Assembly: GCA_020636215.1 (NCBI GenBank) | Contig: JACJYG010000012.1 | Span: 124,001 to 188,000 of the forward strand | Direction of reading: 5' to 3' | Source of the DNA: Lewinellaceae bacterium | GTDB lineage: Bacteria > Bacteroidota > Bacteroidia > Chitinophagales > Saprospiraceae | Length of the DNA stretch: 64,000 nucleotides | In this document: piece by piece, positions 49,901-57,859 of the stretch | Numbering within the stretch: position 1 is the first letter of the stretch | How the letters are laid out: each line of letters begins with the position of its first letter | Notes under the pieces: model-generated | Database searches by the model: none | What the model was told of the DNA's origin: nothing | Seen by the model: the letters and a program-made list of their open reading frames with translations, nothing else | Position numbers and translations under genes: made by a program

Positions 49901-50118
49901 ATCTGATTCAGACAAGAGAAATATTGCTCCCATTCCGTACTGCTTTTGTAAAGGGCTGCGGCCGCCTCCAGTTCCTGAAGGGCCGCCTCCAGTTCGCCGC
50001 TGAGCAGTAAAGATGCGGCCTGGTTCTGGTGCTGCCCGGCAGCCACGGGCAAGGCTGATTGCGCTCCGAGTGGGGAAGTGGCCATCAGAAAGACGAGGTG
50101 CATAAAAATTGTTCTCAT
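46969..50118 (-). CDS. TPR-CHAT protein with C-terminal membrane anchor; CHAT Cys apparently lost
   Basis: 1049 residues from ATG 50118 (MRTIFMHLVFLMATSPLGAQ, signal peptide); a longer frame start at 50238 is less likely. More than ten TPRs follow (for example 'AARAAHKLGEAYSIAGRHES', 'ATSYYLLGDLAATRQESEAA'). The C-terminal CHAT caspase-like domain shows 'LCILPHGPLELFPFESLL' (His present), but the expected 'LSACxTG' Cys segment reads 'AELAFFASLTEQ', with Leu at the Cys position. It ends 'HPYYWAGYMHIG' and a membrane helix (FIVGAVGVLILIGWW). Probably an envelope scaffold instead of an active protease. Confidence 0.87.
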   Translation of the reverse strand: MRTIFMHLVFLMATSPLGAQSALPVAAGQHQNQAASLLLSGELEAALQELEAAAALYKSSTEWEQYFSCLNQITSTYLEMGQLEDAKRMAKKALWESIEKLGRDNNEAARAAHKLGEAYSIAGRHESALESHRLGLMIRRKLFGENHPELADSYDWIAKAYIAMQAYDKAEEYFQKSRALRESVLGKEQAEVATSYYLLGDLAATRQESEAALNYHQKALAIRKKSLGPNHPDVVQSLARLGALYEQKGDQKTAGLRYAEAVAIWRQGSPVHPEAIAGALNFLAATALENGQLEAAIQLARQASVLPERAEPSSSNELGAAFLLNGAPKEAIPYFEKAIRRKDNHNTAAYFHQLVVAYRLAGLPLEAGSRSEDYLEWVSRQNEPGALIRTDAYLQRGYCLLQQGAIPQALDYLEKGLRDDSAPAQWKQEGYLAIGEGYRQQRDQLAAIQAFRQAIEAGQQQGAALFLRFEALLALAEAHSALASQDRNTLDNLEAALEAAGEADKILEELCQQPLAIHQLQRIQQQQRLFYELAIQACFSLNQQNQQLAYRQKAFYFAERSKQLDLCLPLLLAGDINFFRAPAPLLEEEAACRRLIPSLSNQLEMGLLSGKMEEQTLQELEACEVRYETVLEALRRQAPIYVQLKYHPLSADINALEGLLNSRNALLYAYFFGKEHLYIFFANGKELLLFRHPVKEDLASSLSLFSNIHQERPAAGKTSTSVSEFPALAYTLFRKLFPIKPTARPEAAPPQLCILPHGPLELFPFESLLTEAAGQRRLPDLPYLGAQYHLTYNYSANALMEASYEHSIAAPDPFQAFLIQMKSAPKALPANTNAQNSMIGDFDAIAEMWVKNGGGKIWEGGPSGERTFRQMPKGGALMIALPTVLTANPLDSYLILSPAPDTLFDNLLNLKELYGMEATAELAFFASLTEQDSSTTSGWAHLAQALAYSGCNSLVLHRWGQPGPPSEGLLQSFLDNYQSGATLPVALQAARQAYLRQQESMPEKAHPYYWAGYMHIGAPIPIRQHLPISPYFIVGAVGVLILIGWWARR

Positions 50119-50351
50119 AGTAGTACAACTAGCTTGTTCAGCTGTCACTCGCGGAGTTAGCTCCGCCTGAAAAGTGGGCAGCAAGGCTTCCAGGGCCCAA
50201 ATAGCGCTTAAAAACAAAAAAAGAGAATTTTGAAACAACGGATGTATCTATGTCCAGGGAGGGGGAACTTTGGAAGGAATAAAGTTAAATATTTTCCCAG
50301 GATGCGCGCAGGTGGGGGGCTTATTTTATTCAGGAGCGTAAGAGTAAGGGC

Positions 50352-50594
50352 TCATCCACCACTAACCGGAGGAATAATCACCACTTCATCACCTGCGCCA
50401 ATTATCTGAGAGTCGGAAGCGTATTCGGTATTCAGGGCAACGGCTAGTGACGCCAGCTTTTCAAAGGAGGGGAAATCCTGGCACAATCGGGCTTTCAGCT
50501 GTGCGACCGTAGCCTGTTCCGGCATTTCGATAGAAAGGCTGCTGCCGCCCAGAATATCCCTGGCAATTCCAAACGCATGTATTTTGACCTGCAT
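50352..50594 (-). CDS. moaD: MoaD/ThiS-family sulfur carrier
   Basis: 80 residues from ATG 50594 (MQVKIHAFGIARDILG). The ubiquitin-like fold ends in the functional Gly-Gly ('DEVVIIPPVSGG'), which is thiocarboxylated to donate sulfur in molybdopterin synthesis. The FGxARDxxG start points to MoaD over ThiS. No other moa gene is adjacent. Confidence 0.88.
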   Translation of the reverse strand: MQVKIHAFGIARDILGGSSLSIEMPEQATVAQLKARLCQDFPSFEKLASLAVALNTEYASDSQIIGAGDEVVIIPPVSGG

Positions 50595-50606
50595 AGTTGA
50601 CACCAT

Positions 50607-51128
50607 TTTTTAAAGCCCATTTTTGCCGGTTCATCCGGCCGGGGATTATTGTCTTATACTGGGAAAAGGAAGGACAAAAAGCATGAATTTGGCAGCAGCA
50701 TGCTTCTTTTTAACAAAACTTTAAGATTTCTTTAACACTCGTCAAACTAGCGGGGCTCCTAAATCCACCGGCAGATATATATTCGGCGATCTACCCTAGA
50801 TGGGGTAGAAAAATTTTCTAACAATCAAAACTAATTACAGCAGGCCGTTTTTTCAGGCTTAGCTACCGAACAGGCCAAATGGCCACCCAACCCAATACTC
50901 AGGCCAGCAGGCCCCATAAAAGGGGGGCTTCCTCCAAAATCGTTGACTTTTACGGCAAAAGCAACTAGCTTTGCGTCAGAAAAAGAAGAGAGTTGGGCTT
51001 GTAAGCCCTGATATTCAAGAGTTTGTACGAAAAAAAAGAAGAGTAGAAACCCGATTGTTGCATTTCCCCTTGCTTGCGCGGGAACAATTCCCGCTTATGG
51101 CATCGCATAATGCAAAAACCAATATCTG
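50607..51128. other. 520-bp intergenic region before the transglycosylases
   Basis: No supported gene. It contains a hairpin CTACCC-N6-GGGTAG followed by AAAAATTTTCT (50791-50818), a GGGCTTGTAAGCCC hairpin at about 50996-51009, and an AT-rich stretch at 50700-50740. The length is unusual for this gene-dense window; a regulatory RNA or long 5' UTR is possible, but I recognise no riboswitch. Confidence 0.4.
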
Positions 51129-52271
51129 ATGAAAATCCCATGGACAATTGTTGCTATGATAGCAGCCTGCTGCTCAATTGCAACAACAAACAAAACCGCG
51201 TTTCCCCTCAACGCACGCACAGAAACTGAACTCCGACTGCCCGCCAATGATGAAGGGGACATCAAAGGACGGCTGGCGCAACTGAAAATCCCTGTTGAAC
51301 CTAGGTACAACGAGGAAGTTCGCAGCCTCATTAAGGAGTACACTACCAATGGCTTTCGCGACACGGAAGCCATGCTTGGACGCACGTCATTGCTTTTTCC
51401 CATTTTCGAACACTACCTGGCCTTATACGGCCTGCCTCAGGAATTGAAGTATCTGCCTATTGTAGAGACTTCGCTAAATTCTGATGCCCGCTCGGGTGCA
51501 GGCGCTGCCGGCCTGTGGCAGTTCATTCCGGCAACGGCAAGACAGTACCGGCTAAGAATCAACGAGTTTGTAGATGAACGCTTTGATCCTTACCGCTCTA
51601 CGGAAGCTGCAGTCAAGATGCTGTCAGCATTGTACGAACAATACAACGACTGGCAACTTGTGCTGGCTGCTTACAACTGTGGGCCGGCGCGGGTGAACAG
51701 CGCCATTCGGAATGCCGGTTGTCGCAATTTCTGGGAACTCAAAGGATACCTTCCGCTGGAGACCCAAAATTACGTTCCCCGTTTCATTGCTGCGGCCTAC
51801 ATCGCAACCTTTTACTCTGATCATGGCCTGCAGCCCAGCTTGTCTGGCATGGAAACTGGCATCCGGGCTATGAAGGTGTACGATTCCTTCTCCTTTAGCG
51901 ATATCGCTTACGCCAGTGGTGTGAGTATCCGGGAGATTAAGGCGTTGAACCCCAGCTACCGCAGCGCATTAATTCCGAAGAGCGCCCGAGGCAATTTCCT
52001 GTTGCTGCCTGTGCCGGCCATGGGTAAATTCCGCAACTACGTCAATGTTCGCCGGACTAATCAAAACATTGACCCCGCTTTACTTTATCCGAACTTCTAC
52101 GAGGTCAGCTATGTGGTTGGCCCCGGAGAAACGATTGAAGGCCTGGCCCGAAGATTTCGGATCACTACTGCCGACCTCATGCGTTGGAACCATCTTTCCC
52201 ATCCCGAAATTTTCGTTAACCAGGAGTTGATGGTTTTCCTCCCGGATATGAGTTATGCCGCTAAACCCTAA
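51129..52271 (+). CDS. Membrane-bound lytic transglycosylase (MltD-like) with LysM
   Basis: 380 residues. Signal peptide (KIPWTIVAMIAACCSIATT), SLT domain with 'LPQELKYLPIVETSLNSDAR' (catalytic Glu; the usual Ser after it is Thr), 'SGAGAAGLWQFIPATARQYR' and 'DPYRSTEAAVKMLSALYEQY', 'NDWQLVLAAYNCGPARVNSA', and one weak plus one good C-terminal LysM ('GPGETIEGLARRFRITTADL'). It cuts glycan strands to 1,6-anhydro ends. A paralogue follows directly. Confidence 0.93.
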   Translation: MKIPWTIVAMIAACCSIATTNKTAFPLNARTETELRLPANDEGDIKGRLAQLKIPVEPRYNEEVRSLIKEYTTNGFRDTEAMLGRTSLLFPIFEHYLALYGLPQELKYLPIVETSLNSDARSGAGAAGLWQFIPATARQYRLRINEFVDERFDPYRSTEAAVKMLSALYEQYNDWQLVLAAYNCGPARVNSAIRNAGCRNFWELKGYLPLETQNYVPRFIAAAYIATFYSDHGLQPSLSGMETGIRAMKVYDSFSFSDIAYASGVSIREIKALNPSYRSALIPKSARGNFLLLPVPAMGKFRNYVNVRRTNQNIDPALLYPNFYEVSYVVGPGETIEGLARRFRITTADLMRWNHLSHPEIFVNQELMVFLPDMSYAAKP

Positions 52272-52297
52272 GAAGCGGTTCAAAAAATTACACGCTG

Positions 52298-52338
52298 GCA
52301 GGCCCTGTTGCGATATCGCAGCAGGGCCTGCTTTTTTT
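52298..52338 (+). terminator. Rho-independent terminator
   Basis: GCAGGCCCTG (52298-52307) pairs with CAGGGCCTGC (52322-52331), the stem extended by TGCGAT/ATCGCA to a near-perfect 17 bp, followed by seven T. It separates the two transglycosylase genes. Confidence 0.92.
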
Positions 52339-52517
52339 AAAAAAAAACGTGCACAGTTTAGCATGTATGCTACCAGAAGGTTGTTCCTGTTTTTATTTTA
52401 TTTTTTGATTCTTTCCCAGTGCTTTTTTCGAAAAAATACCCTAAAGGGGTTAACAAATTCCGAATGGCTCCGTACAACCAAACGACTAAACCTCAGTTAA
52501 AAAAAAATTGCACATCT

Positions 52518-53540
52518 ATGAGAACCATTTGGACTACCACCACATTCGCTCTGCTGACAATAGGGCTGCAAGCCACTTCCCTTTCTTCTACTCCAGATGG
52601 AATGAATCGAACAGACTGGGATCAGGAACTTTCCTTCAATATTCCAGTGCGCTTGCTCCAAATGGAGTTCCCCTTCGAGGTGGAGTACAATCCGGAAGTT
52701 CAAAATCAACTGGATGGCTACCTCCGCCGTGGCCGGCGGGAAACCGAACGCATGCTGGGCCGGACGGCGCTCTATTTCCCCATTTTTGAATATTACCTCC
52801 ATGCCAATGGCCTTCCGGAAGCACTAAAATATATTCCACTACTGGAATCCCGTCTCCGGCCGGAGGCTGAATCAGGCGTAGGGGCTGTCGGCCTTTGGCA
52901 ATTTATGCCGGCCACTGCCGAACACTACCATCTTCAGGCCAATGACTACCTGGATGAACGGATGAACCCCTTCCGCTCTACGGAAGCAGCCGTAAAGATG
53001 TTGTCGCAGCTTTTTGACGATTTTGGCGACTGGTCGCTGGCGCTGGCTGCTTATAATTGCGGCGCGGGGAGGGTGCGCAGGGCTCTGCGCCGGACCGGCT
53101 GCGACAATTTCTGGGATATTCAGCATCTGTTGCCCCTCCAAACCCAACGATATTTGCCGGCCTTGATCGCGACAATCTATACAGGGCGGGATTATGCACG
53201 ATATGGATTGGAGCCGGCATCACACGGCCGTTTTCAAAAACCTTTCCGTGTTTTCAAGATCCACAGTACGCTCCACCTGGCGGATATTGCCCGGCATTGC
53301 CAACTTTCCCCAACGGAATTGTACCGGCTCAACCCAGGCTACTTGCAGGAGGATATTCCCTTTACCGGCCGCGCCCACTACCTCATCCTTCCCGAAAAGG
53401 CTTTTGCCAGCTTCCAGCAGTATATCATCAAGGAAAGCAGGAAAGGGGGCCCTCGTTATGCCATCGCGGTGCTGGATTCGCGTTCCAGCCGGCCTTCGGG
53501 CTTGGGCAGCCCGCCTCCACCACCGAAGGAGAATAGCTAA
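52518..53540 (+). CDS. Second MltD-like lytic transglycosylase
   Basis: 340 residues from ATG 52518 (MRTIWTTTTFALLTIG..., signal peptide); an upstream in-frame start gives no leader. SLT domain: 'LPEALKYIPLLESRLRPEAE' (catalytic Glu-Ser), 'SGVGAVGLWQFMPATAEHYH', 'NPFRSTEAAVKMLSQLFDDF' and 'LAAYNCGAGRVRRALRRTGC'. One LysM-like segment follows ('LADIARHCQLSPTELYRLNP'), but the last LysM of the upstream paralogue is missing and the tail is Pro/Ser-rich. Tandem duplication with domain loss. Confidence 0.93.
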   Translation: MRTIWTTTTFALLTIGLQATSLSSTPDGMNRTDWDQELSFNIPVRLLQMEFPFEVEYNPEVQNQLDGYLRRGRRETERMLGRTALYFPIFEYYLHANGLPEALKYIPLLESRLRPEAESGVGAVGLWQFMPATAEHYHLQANDYLDERMNPFRSTEAAVKMLSQLFDDFGDWSLALAAYNCGAGRVRRALRRTGCDNFWDIQHLLPLQTQRYLPALIATIYTGRDYARYGLEPASHGRFQKPFRVFKIHSTLHLADIARHCQLSPTELYRLNPGYLQEDIPFTGRAHYLILPEKAFASFQQYIIKESRKGGPRYAIAVLDSRSSRPSGLGSPPPPPKENS

Positions 53541-53618
53541 ATCAGAAAAAAATGCCCGCTGGCTGGGGTTTTCCGGTGAACAATGCCTAATATTGAGGTC
53601 GCCGGAAAATCCTGAACC

Positions 53619-54530
53619 ATGTTGACTATTCTTTCCTACATTACCTGGAATGCCTCCCCTGAAATTGTCCACCTCGGGCCGCTTACCCTCCGCTGGTATG
53701 GCTTGCTTTTTGCCGCTGGTTTCCTCGTGGGCTTATATATGGTCCGAGCAATGTTCCGTGCGGAAAAAGCCCCGGAAGAATGGCTCGACCAGGTCTTTAT
53801 CGCCATGGTTGTCGGAGCCGTTCTGGGCGCCCGCCTGGGCCATGTTTTTTTCTATGAGTGGGATTATTACTCCAAACACCTGGCTGAAATACCGGCTGTC
53901 TGGAAAGGAGGGCTGGCCAGCCACGGCGGTGCTATTGGCATCATTATCGCACTTTGGGTCTGGTCGGCGCGCAGAGCTAAAAGATCCGTACTTTGGATAC
54001 TGGACAAGGTAGTGGTGCCCACTGCGCTGGCTGCCTTTTTCATCCGCCTGGGTAATCTGATGAACTCAGAAATTGTTGGCAAACCCACTACGGCCTCCTG
54101 GGGCTTCCGCTTTCCAAAGCATGAAACGGATTTGTGGGAACGGTGCCAGGCCTGCATTGATCGGGTTGGACAGCAATGTATGGAGGTCGCGCAATCCCCC
54201 AAAGGGGCCTATTGCGTCGATATCGCTCAGGTGCCAGCTCGCCACCCGGTGCAGTTGTATGAATCTTTGAGTTATCTCCTTTGTTTCTTCATCTTGTACT
54301 GGGCCTACTGGAAGACGCCCGCCAAAGAGAAATTGGGCCGTATGTTTGGCCTGTTCCTGATGCTGGTTCTTGGTGTCGTCCGTTTCACCCTGGAGTTCTT
54401 TAAAACCAGCCAGGGTGGATTTGAAACGGCATTTGGAAATGTGCTCACCACAGGGCAATTGTTGTGTATCCCCTTCTTTTTGGCAGGCCTGTACTTCGTA
54501 TTCCGGCCCAAGCCCAAGGGAGCTGTCTAA
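53619..54530 (+). CDS. lgt: Prolipoprotein diacylglyceryl transferase
   Basis: 303 residues, about seven membrane segments. It transfers diacylglycerol from phosphatidylglycerol to the lipobox Cys of prelipoproteins. Motifs: 'LRWYGLLFAAGFLVGLYMV', 'GARLGHVFFYEWDYY', the signature 'GGLASHGGAIGIIIAL', 'FFIRLGNLMNSEIVGKPT' and 'ARHPVQLYESLSYLL'. An insertion around 'CQACIDRVGQQCMEVAQ' between the last two motifs is longer than in E. coli. Confidence 0.97.
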   Translation: MLTILSYITWNASPEIVHLGPLTLRWYGLLFAAGFLVGLYMVRAMFRAEKAPEEWLDQVFIAMVVGAVLGARLGHVFFYEWDYYSKHLAEIPAVWKGGLASHGGAIGIIIALWVWSARRAKRSVLWILDKVVVPTALAAFFIRLGNLMNSEIVGKPTTASWGFRFPKHETDLWERCQACIDRVGQQCMEVAQSPKGAYCVDIAQVPARHPVQLYESLSYLLCFFILYWAYWKTPAKEKLGRMFGLFLMLVLGVVRFTLEFFKTSQGGFETAFGNVLTTGQLLCIPFFLAGLYFVFRPKPKGAV

Positions 54531-54580
54531 GAGCAGGTGTAGATGCGAAAATGCAAAAATGAGCTAATCCTGAAATCCTT

Positions 54581-54660
54581 ACATTCCCGCATTCTCGCAT
54601 TCTCGCATTCTCGCATTCCCGCATTCCCGCATTCCCGCATTCTCGCATTCTCGCATTCCC
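54581..54660. repeat. 9-bp tandem array (GCATTCTCG / GCATTCCCG) between convergent genes
   Basis: About nine units alternating GCATTCTCG and GCATTCCCG. Just upstream (54542-54562) GATGCGAAAATGC is roughly complementary and could pair with a unit. It lies between the lgt stop and the DUF1501 stop. Confidence 0.88.
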
Positions 54661-54686
54661 GATTGTGCTATGGCTTCCAGCGATTG

Positions 54687-56315
54687 TTACCTTGCCACCC
54701 TCAATTTCTGGCTGAACACCTGCCGTCCTGCCTGAATACTATACACGTAATATCCGGCGGTTATTCTGGCCCGGTCAGCATGGAAGACATGGCGGTGTTG
54801 CCCTGCCGGCTGGTAGCCATTGAATAAGGTAGCTACCGGCTGCCCCAGCATATTAAAGATCTGCACCTGTACCGGCATGCCTTCTGGGAGTATGTAGTAG
54901 ATGCCCACCTGCCCGCCTTCGTAGGTTGCCCAATGCTTAAGTTGTAAAGCCAGTGGTTCAAAAACAGGTGTAGGGGCGCAATCTAGCCCCAGTTCCGGCA
55001 TTCTCGTGAAGCTTTGGCCAAGCACACCGTCCACCGTATCGGCATCTACACACAACCAATACTCCAGCAAGGTTGCGTAGGCCTGCCGGAAATCGGTGCT
55101 GAACTGCAGGTTGCCGTTTGGATCCAGGTTGTGCAGGTCGGGATTTTCACCAACAATGCCGTTGCCATTGAGGCCTTCGCCGAACAGCAGGAGCGGCGCG
55201 GCGGCCCCATGGTCGGTGCCACCAGAGGCGTTTTGTTCCGGCCGGCGGCCAAACTCCGAGAACGTCATACTGAGCACATCCTTAGCGAAGCCTCCAACGC
55301 CCAGGTCATCGTAAAAAGCTTTCATGCCTTTGGCCAGGGTGTTGAGCAGATTGGGGTGTATATTATTTTGCCCGGCGTGGGTGTCGAATCCGTCCAGGGT
55401 GACCATATAGAGCCTGGTGCCCAGGCCGCCTTTGATCAGGCGGGCCACCAGCGCCAGTTGCTGGGCAAAGCCATTGTCATAAGCCGCAGCATTGGTGGAG
55501 GCATCGTAGGCCTGAGAAATAGCTTCTGCGTACCGGAAAGTGCTGTTGGCGATGGTCCGAAGATATCCCAATTGATCACCGTAGTAGCATTCCGGGAGGT
55601 TGGTGGTGTCGTAAAGTTGGCCGTTTTGAGCGATCTCGTACAGTGCGTTGGGGTCATCCACGATGACGCCCATATTGATGGCGTCCGAATTATTGAAGAT
55701 CAGATTGCCGGAGCCGCCGATCTGTATCGCAGGGGGAACGGAAGGCGGGTTGGTCAGGTAATCGGGGAACTGTCCTTCCAGAAAACGGCCCAGCCAGCCG
55801 GAATCTTCCACCACGTTGGCGTCACTGGCGGAAGCCCAGATGTCGGCAGAACGGAAATGCGACAGGTTTTGATCCGGATACCCTACGCTATTGACTACTT
55901 TCATGCGGCCGTCTTGCCACAAAGGCATTACATCCGCCATTGAGTTGGGGATGCCAAACTCATTGTTGAGGTTGGTGATCTGCGCCAGAGGGATGCCGAT
56001 ACCCGGGCGGTTGGCCTGGTAAGTTCCGTAGTCAAAAACCGGAATAATCATGTTCAGGCCGTCATTACCGCCTTTCAGGCGGACCAGGACGAGGATGCGT
56101 TCGTTATTTTCTGAGTTCGCCAGCGCCCATGCCAGTGGAGAACTGGCCATGGCCGTAATGGGCATTTTACCCAACATCAGAGAGACGCTACCAGCAATAC
56201 CGAGGTTGCGAATGAACATGCGCCGGCTCCACATCTGGTGGTCCTGCTCATGCGCCTGGCCATGCTCGATGGCGCTGCCGTGGCGCGGATGGTTTTTTTT
56301 ATCGTGATTGCACAT
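54687..56315 (-). CDS. DUF1501 family protein with T9SS type A sorting domain
   Basis: 542 residues. A His-rich start is followed by a Tat-like leader 'SRRMFIRNLGIAGSVSLMLG'. The DUF1501 (sulfatase/alkaline-phosphatase-fold) body carries 'ERILVLVRLKGGNDGLNMII', 'DGRMKVVNSVGYPDQNLSHF', 'MVTLDGFDTHAGQNNIHPNL', 'MTFSEFGRRPEQNASGGTDH' and 'GAAAPLLLFG'. The C-terminal 'YILPEGMPVQVQIFNMLGQP' to 'KLRVAR' is a T9SS sorting signal. Usually encoded with a DUF1800 partner, as here; function unknown. Confidence 0.92.
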   Translation of the reverse strand: MCNHDKKNHPRHGSAIEHGQAHEQDHQMWSRRMFIRNLGIAGSVSLMLGKMPITAMASSPLAWALANSENNERILVLVRLKGGNDGLNMIIPVFDYGTYQANRPGIGIPLAQITNLNNEFGIPNSMADVMPLWQDGRMKVVNSVGYPDQNLSHFRSADIWASASDANVVEDSGWLGRFLEGQFPDYLTNPPSVPPAIQIGGSGNLIFNNSDAINMGVIVDDPNALYEIAQNGQLYDTTNLPECYYGDQLGYLRTIANSTFRYAEAISQAYDASTNAAAYDNGFAQQLALVARLIKGGLGTRLYMVTLDGFDTHAGQNNIHPNLLNTLAKGMKAFYDDLGVGGFAKDVLSMTFSEFGRRPEQNASGGTDHGAAAPLLLFGEGLNGNGIVGENPDLHNLDPNGNLQFSTDFRQAYATLLEYWLCVDADTVDGVLGQSFTRMPELGLDCAPTPVFEPLALQLKHWATYEGGQVGIYYILPEGMPVQVQIFNMLGQPVATLFNGYQPAGQHRHVFHADRARITAGYYVYSIQAGRQVFSQKLRVAR

Positions 56316-56335
56316 GCTTTGTCAAAGTTTGAGGG

Positions 56336-57784
56336 TTAAGCCAATTGGAATTCGGGCAGGCGGGCGATATGCTGCAACAGGAAGACCACCTGTATGGGAA
56401 TGGTTTCCCAATCGAGATTCCACCAACCGTTGTCGTAATAATTCTGGGGCACTTCCCATTTCAATACGATGGTGGCCCGCTCGTAGGCTTCGGCGGTATC
56501 CAGGCCGTTGGGCAGGAAGTGGTCGACGATTGCCTGGGCCACCTCTGCCGGGTCGTTGGAGTTGCCGCTCAGGCCTTTGGCGAGCTGCACCAATGTTTGT
56601 GGCGCGTTTTGATATAGCAAATAGAGGAAGTAATCCATGCCCTGCCAGCGCCCCGTCAGGCTGCTGCTGTCGATCCAGCTCCGGTTGCCGGGCCAGCCGG
56701 CCACATCCACCGGGCTAAAGAGCTGCTGCCCCAGATCGTAAGCCAGATAACCAATGATAGTCAGCACATCATCATTGTAGGGGAAATTGCCTTCCCGGAT
56801 AAAGCCCAGGAAGTGCTCTACCGGGCTCTTAACCTCAGTGCTGATGACATAGGGGTCGAAAAAGTGTTCACTCTTGAACAACTGCCGGAAAACTGGCGCC
56901 AGTTCAAAATTATTGTCGAGAAAGGTTTGTACCATACCGGCGACAATTTCCGTATCCACCTCCGGGTGCACAAATTGACGGTAGATCTTGGTGCAAATAT
57001 GGGTAGCTACCTGCTCCGCGCGCTCCGTGAACAGGATGTCTTGCACGTCATCATAGCCCCAGTTGCCAGTTTGCCCAAAGATGGTCTTCTGTCCGCTGTC
57101 ATGAAGGAAAATTACATAATTGACCGGCCCACAGTAGGGCAGCGGGTCATTCCAGCCGGTGAGCGCCCGGGCTGTTTCTACGATGTCCTGTTGCGTATAG
57201 CCATTGTCTTGTCCCAGGGTAAATAATTCGTAGAGTTCCCGCGCATAATTTTCATTGGGTTCCAGCACGGTGTTTTGCACCCCGTTTAGGAAGATGAGCA
57301 TGGCGGGAGTTTTGCCGATGTCGGAAGTAAATTGCTTAAAATTCCCCAGGGCGTGTTGCTGAAGTAGTTTATGATACTGGTAGAGGTGTGAAGGGCATAA
57401 ATAGCTTTCGAACTTGGTGACAAAGTGGTTATGCCAGAAAAGCGCCAGGCGTTCGCGGAATCCGTTGGTAAGCATATCGTTGAGCCAGCGGATCATCCAG
57501 GCTACATATTGTTCCTGGGCCTGTTCATTGAAGTTTTCGTAATCGTCGATGATCCAGTTGGCCCATTCCGGCTCCGGGCTTGGTGGCAGGGCAATGGCTT
57601 CATCGATAATGGAATCAACAAGGCTGGCGGGGCTCATCAGCAATGCTGCTTCTATCTGGTCAGTGGTAGCGCCGAATCCCATCCGGCGGTACAAATGCAT
57701 GATGCGCTGTTTGTTCCAGGGTACATCCCCGCTGGGCACGTAAGGGGCTAGCGTACCCGTTGCGCAGTTGACGGTGGTTAACAT
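56336..57784 (-). CDS. DUF1800 family protein
   Basis: 482 residues. 'RIMHLYRRMGFGATTDQIEA' (DUF1800 start), 'RERLALFWHNHFVTKFESYL', 'AMLIFLNGVQNTVLEPNENY', 'ARELYELFTLGQDNGYTQQD', 'ETARALTGW' and 'LAKGLSGNS'. No signal peptide is obvious. It lies 20 bp upstream of the DUF1501 gene, and the pair is common across bacteria; the reaction is unknown. Confidence 0.92.
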   Translation of the reverse strand: MLTTVNCATGTLAPYVPSGDVPWNKQRIMHLYRRMGFGATTDQIEAALLMSPASLVDSIIDEAIALPPSPEPEWANWIIDDYENFNEQAQEQYVAWMIRWLNDMLTNGFRERLALFWHNHFVTKFESYLCPSHLYQYHKLLQQHALGNFKQFTSDIGKTPAMLIFLNGVQNTVLEPNENYARELYELFTLGQDNGYTQQDIVETARALTGWNDPLPYCGPVNYVIFLHDSGQKTIFGQTGNWGYDDVQDILFTERAEQVATHICTKIYRQFVHPEVDTEIVAGMVQTFLDNNFELAPVFRQLFKSEHFFDPYVISTEVKSPVEHFLGFIREGNFPYNDDVLTIIGYLAYDLGQQLFSPVDVAGWPGNRSWIDSSSLTGRWQGMDYFLYLLYQNAPQTLVQLAKGLSGNSNDPAEVAQAIVDHFLPNGLDTAEAYERATIVLKWEVPQNYYDNGWWNLDWETIPIQVVFLLQHIARLPEFQLA

Positions 57785-57859
57785 AGGCCAGGAGTTTTTG
57801 GAATAGAAACGATTTGAAGGGAATATACCCTACCTGATTCGCAATAAAATATTCGTCAA

